NCBI GenBank assembly: GCA_001512865.1
Contig: LFSY01000094.1
Span: forward strand, 25,052 to 58,448
DNA: 33,397 nt
Direction of reading: 5' to 3'
Origin: Rikenellaceae bacterium DTU002
GTDB taxonomy: Bacteria; Bacteroidota; Bacteroidia; Bacteroidales; UBA932
The notes beneath the pieces are model-generated. The model was not told where the DNA came from. It worked only from the letters and a program-made list of their open reading frames with translations, and ran no database searches. Every line of letters starts with the position of its first letter. Position 1 is the first letter of the stretch. Of the stretch, positions 29,185 through 33,397 are shown in pieces. Both the position numbers and the translations under genes were made by a program.

Positions 29185-30065
29185 TACAGGTTACGGACTT
29201 TTTCGGCGACCTTTTCCATAAGCCAGAACGGGGTGGAAGTCGCTCCGCATATTCCGGCCAGATCTCCCGGGCGGAACCATTGGGCAGAAATATCCCCGGG
29301 ATTCTCTATCGCATACGTCCGTGGGTTGGCCTCTTTGCAGATGCGGAAAAGGACTTTTCCGTTGGAACTTTCTTTTCCCGCCACAAAAAGTATGATGGAT
29401 TTGCTTTTGGCAAAACGGATCAGGGCTTCCTGACGGCCGTTGACCTGGGCACATATGGTGTTGAAGATTTTCAGTTTTCCCGTATCCAGTCCACTTTTTT
29501 GCATCAGTACGCGTATGTTGTCGGCTGTTTTTTTGTATTCATCGGGGTTTTTTGTGGTCTGTGAAAAAAGAGACACCGGCCCTTCGGGAAGGGTGATCTT
29601 ACCCGCTTCCCTGTAGTTTTCCACTACGATGGCATCTCCGTCCACCTGACCCAGCAGGCCTTCCACTTCTGCATGTCCTTTCTTTCCGAAGATAAGGATC
29701 TTGCCGTTGTCCGGTCTGATCCGGGCGTATTCCTGTTTGATCTTTTTCTGTAACTGAAGTACCACGGGGCAGGTGCACTCCAGAAGATCAATATTACGGG
29801 ACGCAGCAATTTCATAAGTGGAGGGAGGTTCTCCGTGCGCGCGTATGAGCACCGTGGTATTGGCAGGCAGGTCGGACAGGTCTTTCCGCCCGATCACTTT
29901 GAGCCCTTTGGATTCCAGCCGGTGTAATTCTTCGTTGTTGTGAACGATGGCTCCCAGTGAGTACACTTCCCGGTTGGTTTCAAGGGCCTTTTCGGCACAG
30001 GTTATGGCACTGATAACCCCGCTGCAGAAGCCTGATCGTTTGTCTATTTCAACGTGATACCCCAT
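29184..30065 (-). CDS. ispH: 4-hydroxy-3-methylbut-2-enyl diphosphate reductase
   Basis: Three cluster Cys in RSGFCSGV, LECTCPVV, NTICAQVNGRQEA; GAIVHNNEELHRLESKGLKVI; SGATS-type end GICGATSTPFWLMEKV. Confidence 0.95.
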   Translation of the reverse strand: MGYHVEIDKRSGFCSGVISAITCAEKALETNREVYSLGAIVHNNEELHRLESKGLKVIGRKDLSDLPANTTVLIRAHGEPPSTYEIAASRNIDLLECTCPVVLQLQKKIKQEYARIRPDNGKILIFGKKGHAEVEGLLGQVDGDAIVVENYREAGKITLPEGPVSLFSQTTKNPDEYKKTADNIRVLMQKSGLDTGKLKIFNTICAQVNGRQEALIRFAKSKSIILFVAGKESSNGKVLFRICKEANPRTYAIENPGDISAQWFRPGDLAGICGATSTPFWLMEKVAEKVRNL

Positions 30066-30745
30066 TTGCGTTTCATTAATTTTTTAAACCATTCCATCTG
30101 TTGTTCAACAGTCATGTTCCCGTTGTCAAGCAAAACCGCGTCCGGTGCCTTCACGAGCGGATGCTTTTCCCTGCCTGAATCCAGGCGGTCACGTTCAAGG
30201 ACATTGGCCAGCACTTCCTCATAACTTGCCTTTTCTCCTTTGGCGGTCATCTCTTCAAGCCGTCTTCGCGCCCTGATCTCTGCAGGTGCCGTCATGAATA
30301 TCTTCAGTTCTGCATTCGGGAACACGGCCGAGCCGATATCGCGTCCGTCCATCACGATCCCCTTTTTTTCCCCCCATTTCCTGAGCTGCACATCCACAAA
30401 ATCCCTTACCTCCGAGATTTCGGAAACGGGACTGACGTGCCGCGAAACCTCGAGACTCCGGATGAGCTCTTCCACGTTGTGTCCGTTCATCCATGTCCGG
30501 TTTTTACCCGAAACGGGATCCTTTCTGAAAGACAGCGATATAGCGGGCAGGCTGTCTGCGATCCTTTGTGCGTGAGGAATTCCGTTCTCGCCGATCATAC
30601 CGTGCTGCAGGGCATACAGGGTCACTGCCCTGTACAGCGCTCCGGAATCCAGGTATGTATAGTCCAGGACAGAGGCGATGGCTTTTGCAAAAGTACTTTT
30701 TCCCGTTGACGAATGTCCGTCGATGGCTATGATGATATGCTTCAT
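30044..30745 (-). CDS. cmk: Cytidylate kinase
   Basis: IIIAIDGHSSTGKSTFAKAIA, YLDSGALYRAVTLYAL, VMDGRDIGSAVFPNAELKIFMTAPAEIRARRRLEE. Start set to ATG 30745. Confidence 0.95.
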   Translation of the reverse strand: MKHIIIAIDGHSSTGKSTFAKAIASVLDYTYLDSGALYRAVTLYALQHGMIGENGIPHAQRIADSLPAISLSFRKDPVSGKNRTWMNGHNVEELIRSLEVSRHVSPVSEISEVRDFVDVQLRKWGEKKGIVMDGRDIGSAVFPNAELKIFMTAPAEIRARRRLEEMTAKGEKASYEEVLANVLERDRLDSGREKHPLVKAPDAVLLDNGNMTVEQQMEWFKKLMKRKWGITLK

Positions 30746-30754
30746 AATCTGACT

Positions 30755-30762
30755 CAAATGTA
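30755..30762 (-). promoter_or_regulatory. -7 box TACATTTG upstream of cmk
   Basis: Exact TAnnTTTG match 9 nt before ATG 30745. Confidence 0.5.
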
Positions 30763-30793
30763 ACGGAAAATCTCCTATTTGTGAAATTCAGGT

Positions 30794-30801
30794 TATCTTT
30801 G
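30794..30801 (+). promoter_or_regulatory. -7 box TATCTTTG upstream of the response regulator
   Basis: Exact TAnnTTTG match 21 nt before ATG 30823. Confidence 0.5.
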
Positions 30802-30822
30802 CAAACGACAAAAGAGGGAAGT

Positions 30823-31992
30823 ATGAGAATATTGATCATTGACGACGAGAAAAGCATACGCAACACGCTCAGGGAGATCCTGGAATACGAGGGCAATGAA
30901 ATTGTACTTGCCGAAAACGGGGAACAGGGGCTGTCTTTTCTCGAGAAGGGAAAGGTTCAGATCGATGCCGTTTTCTGTGACATCAAAATGCCCGGAATAG
31001 ACGGTATTGAAGTGTTGGAAAAAATCCAGGAAATGGAATTCGACGCACCGGTAATCATGATTTCGGGACACGGCAATATTGACACAGCTGTGGAATGCAT
31101 AAAAAAGGGGGCTTACGACTTTATTGAGAAACCCCTGGATCTGAACAGGATCCTGATCACCCTGCGCAATGCCGGTGACAGGACATCCCTGGTGCAGGAA
31201 AACAAGAAACTGAAAAGAAAAGAGGGCAAGGTACCTCCGCTGATCGGGAAATCTGCTGCCATAACCCGAATATGGGATATGATAGACAGGGTGGCAGGCA
31301 CCGAGGCCCGGGTGCTGATCACGGGTTCCAACGGTACCGGGAAGGAACTGGTGGCCCGGTGGCTGCACGAAAAAAGTCAACGCAACAAAATGCCTTTCGT
31401 CGAGGTAAACTGTGCCGCGATCCCCGGGGAACTGATAGAAAGTGAACTTTTCGGGCATGAAAAAGGTTCTTTTACCTCGGCCATCCGACAACACAAAGGG
31501 AAATTTGAGCAGGCCGACGGCGGAACGCTTTTCCTTGACGAAATCGGAGACATGTCCCTGGCGGCACAGGCTAAGGTGTTGCGTGTCCTGCAGGAAAACA
31601 GGATCACGCGTGTGGGTTCGGACAAGGACATCAGTGTCAGCGTAAGAGTCATTGCAGCAACCAATAAGGACCTCGTAGCCGAGATCAGCAAAGGCAATTT
31701 CCGTGAGGATCTGTACCACCGCCTGAGTGTGATCATTATTCACGTACCGCCGCTGGCTGAGCGCAGGGAAGACATTCCCCTGCTGGCCGATTATTTCATA
31801 GAACAGATTTGTTCCGAATACGGGATGGTCAGGAGAACCATCACCCCCGAAGCCATAGAAGAACTGCAAAAGCTCGGCTGGACGGGAAATGTTCGTGAAC
31901 TGAGGAACGTGATTGAAAGACTGATCATCCTGTCTTCCGACAAGATCAGTGAAGAAGACGTGAGGGCTTACGCCGATCCTCTTTTTAAATGA
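30823..31992 (+). CDS. Sigma54-type (NtrC family) response regulator: receiver + AAA+, no C-terminal HTH
   Basis: ILIIDDEKSIRNTL, CDIKMPGIDG, KKGAYDFIEKPL receiver; ITGSNGTGKELVARWLH Walker A; GTLFLDEIGDMSL; ends right after GWTGNVRELRNVIERLIILSSDKISEEDV. Confidence 0.95.
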   Translation: MRILIIDDEKSIRNTLREILEYEGNEIVLAENGEQGLSFLEKGKVQIDAVFCDIKMPGIDGIEVLEKIQEMEFDAPVIMISGHGNIDTAVECIKKGAYDFIEKPLDLNRILITLRNAGDRTSLVQENKKLKRKEGKVPPLIGKSAAITRIWDMIDRVAGTEARVLITGSNGTGKELVARWLHEKSQRNKMPFVEVNCAAIPGELIESELFGHEKGSFTSAIRQHKGKFEQADGGTLFLDEIGDMSLAAQAKVLRVLQENRITRVGSDKDISVSVRVIAATNKDLVAEISKGNFREDLYHRLSVIIIHVPPLAERREDIPLLADYFIEQICSEYGMVRRTITPEAIEELQKLGWTGNVRELRNVIERLIILSSDKISEEDVRAYADPLFK

Positions 31993-33397
31993 CGGGCTTC
32001 TTGGGGATCCTTACGTTGAAGCTGGCTCCTCCCCATTCAGAAGAAGTATAGAATATCTCTCCCCTGTATTGTTCCACGATGCCCCTGCATATGGCCAGGC
32101 CCAGTCCCGTTCCTCCGCTCTTGGTGGTGAAATTGGGCTTGAACAGTTTGTGCCTGTTTTCAGGGGATACTCCCTGTCCGTTGTCTGACACACTTATCAG
32201 GTATGTCTCACCTTCATCCTTCAGCTGTATGCTTATCACTCCGATAGACTGCTCTTCGACCGATTGTACCGCGTTCGACAGCAGGTTCACCAATACGCTG
32301 ACCCATTGTGTACGTCTTACATTCACACGGGCGTCCCGTACAGCTGATTCAAAATGGATTTTGATATGTTCAAAAGTGGAAAACAGCACGATCTGTTCTT
32401 TTATAAGGGTATTCAGCTCCACTTCAACGGGTTCTTCGGTGTTGAAACGTGAAAAACTGGAAAACTCCGAAGCTGCGTTGGACAGGATATCAATCTGTTC
32501 CAGAAGGGATGTCACGATCTTGTCAAAATGGTCAAGCCATTTGGATGAACCTTCCTGTTTGAGCCGTATAAGGTGCTGGATGCTCAGGCGCATGGGGGTA
32601 AGGGGATTCTTGATCTCGTGGGCAATCTGACGGGCCATCTCCCTCCAGGCCTGTTCCCTTTCGCTTTGAGCCAGACGCTTGGTGCTTTCATTCAGGTCAT
32701 CCGCCATTTTGTTGTAGGCATTCACCAGAATTCCCAGCTCATCGTCGGATGTGTAATGGATATGCTCCGGTTTGCGGGTAACATCCAGCCGGCTGATCTT
32801 CTCTTCCAGTTCTGCCAGGGGCCGCGTGATTTGATTTGAAAAGGCGAAACTTACAAAAACCGCACCCAGCAGTAACAGCAGGTACAGGTTGACGATAGCG
32901 GCCACTATGGCTGAAGTGTCCCTGGTGACGTCCGTTTGCCCGGAAAGGTAGGGAATATTAATATAGGCCACCAGATCCCCGTTTGTGTTGTACAGGGGGG
33001 CGTACATAGAAAAATATACCAGGGAGCCTATCTGCTCCTTTTGTATGAACTGCGGCCGTTCGTTCTGGTGCATTTCCCTGAAGGCCTCTCCGTTCATACG
33101 CGCACTCAGCAGGTGTCGTTCAAATATCTGTGGCTGGGATGAACGCAGCAGCCTGCCGTGGGGATCATACAGGTTCACATGGATCTGGATGTTGGAGGAA
33201 AGCCTGTTGATGGTGTTCATCAGCTCAATGACGTTGTCCATGGGATCGTCGGACCGGTCAGCGAAACGAATGTATTCCTCCAGGGAAGACCTGGCGGCTT
33301 CCATCTGGTCGTGCATCTGCCGGCTGTTGGTCTCTTCATACAGTTTCAACCCAAACCCTATGCTGCCTAAGGCCATCAGGACCAGGGCCACAACCAG
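31985..33397 (-). CDS. NtrY-like sensor histidine kinase (HAMP-HisKA-HATPase), N-terminus cut by window end
   Basis: HAMP-like segment after TM, REMARQIAHEIKNPLTPMRLSIQHL H-box, VLVNLLSNAVQSVEEQ N-box, SDNGQGVSPENRHKLFKPNFTTKSGGTGLGLAICRGIVEQYRG. Reading frame open at the window edge. Confidence 0.93.
   Translation of the reverse strand: MVVALVLMALGSIGFGLKLYEETNSRQMHDQMEAARSSLEEYIRFADRSDDPMDNVIELMNTINRLSSNIQIHVNLYDPHGRLLRSSQPQIFERHLLSARMNGEAFREMHQNERPQFIQKEQIGSLVYFSMYAPLYNTNGDLVAYINIPYLSGQTDVTRDTSAIVAAIVNLYLLLLLGAVFVSFAFSNQITRPLAELEEKISRLDVTRKPEHIHYTSDDELGILVNAYNKMADDLNESTKRLAQSEREQAWREMARQIAHEIKNPLTPMRLSIQHLIRLKQEGSSKWLDHFDKIVTSLLEQIDILSNAASEFSSFSRFNTEEPVEVELNTLIKEQIVLFSTFEHIKIHFESAVRDARVNVRRTQWVSVLVNLLSNAVQSVEEQSIGVISIQLKDEGETYLISVSDNGQGVSPENRHKLFKPNFTTKSGGTGLGLAICRGIVEQYRGEIFYTSSEWGGASFNVRIPKKPVI

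Noticed and set aside
28450-29433. 327-aa + strand ORF antisense to the priA-like gene and ispH
   Set aside because: Translation is rich in F/R/H with no recognisable domain; the opposite-strand frames read as PriA and IspH. Treated as a shadow ORF.
30793-31869. 358-aa minus-strand ORF antisense to the response regulator
   Set aside because: Shadow ORF of a confident NtrC-family gene; no domain signature.
32442-32462. parS-like site (TGTTGAAACGTGAAAAAC) given parAB in the window
   Set aside because: Only the right half resembles TGTTTCACGTGAAACA; the left half does not match. No convincing parS seen near parAB.

Overview
The window is a gene-dense chromosomal segment from a Bacteroidota genome, probably Bacteroidales. 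This is inferred from the F-ATPase gene order, the TAnnTTTG -7 boxes and the near absence of Shine-Dalgarno (SD) sequences. In order it holds: partial parE (-); an F1Fo-ATPase operon atpD-C-(AtpI-like)-B-E-F-H-A-G (+); rpsU-xer-hpf (-); hutU-mutA-mutB (+); hpt-adk-obg-PAP2-lplA (-); purE and a helix-hairpin-helix (HhH)/beta-barrel outer-membrane-like protein (+); a diacylglycerol-kinase-like gene (-); parA-parB-DUF5683-mltD (+); cmk-ispH-priA-like (-); a sigma54-type response regulator (+); and an NtrY-like histidine kinase (-, cut by the window edge). I see no mobile element, CRISPR array, rRNA or tRNA. Strongest second-look items: (1) a 542-aa PriA homologue that keeps the N- and C-terminal PriA regions but has lost Walker A, motif II, motifs V/VI and the whole zinc-cysteine module, which suggests a conserved pseudo-helicase; (2) full SD sequences only at rpsU and hpf, two ribosome-factor genes of one cluster, suggesting joint control by anti-SD availability; (3) an intrinsic terminator overlapping the rpsU stop codon and abutting the xer start; (4) a sigma54-type AAA+ regulator with no Fis/HTH domain and a GSFTSA loop, overlapping tail-to-tail with its putative kinase; (5) all five convergent gene junctions overlap or lie within 4 nt. 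All family calls come from reading translations; no database search was run.
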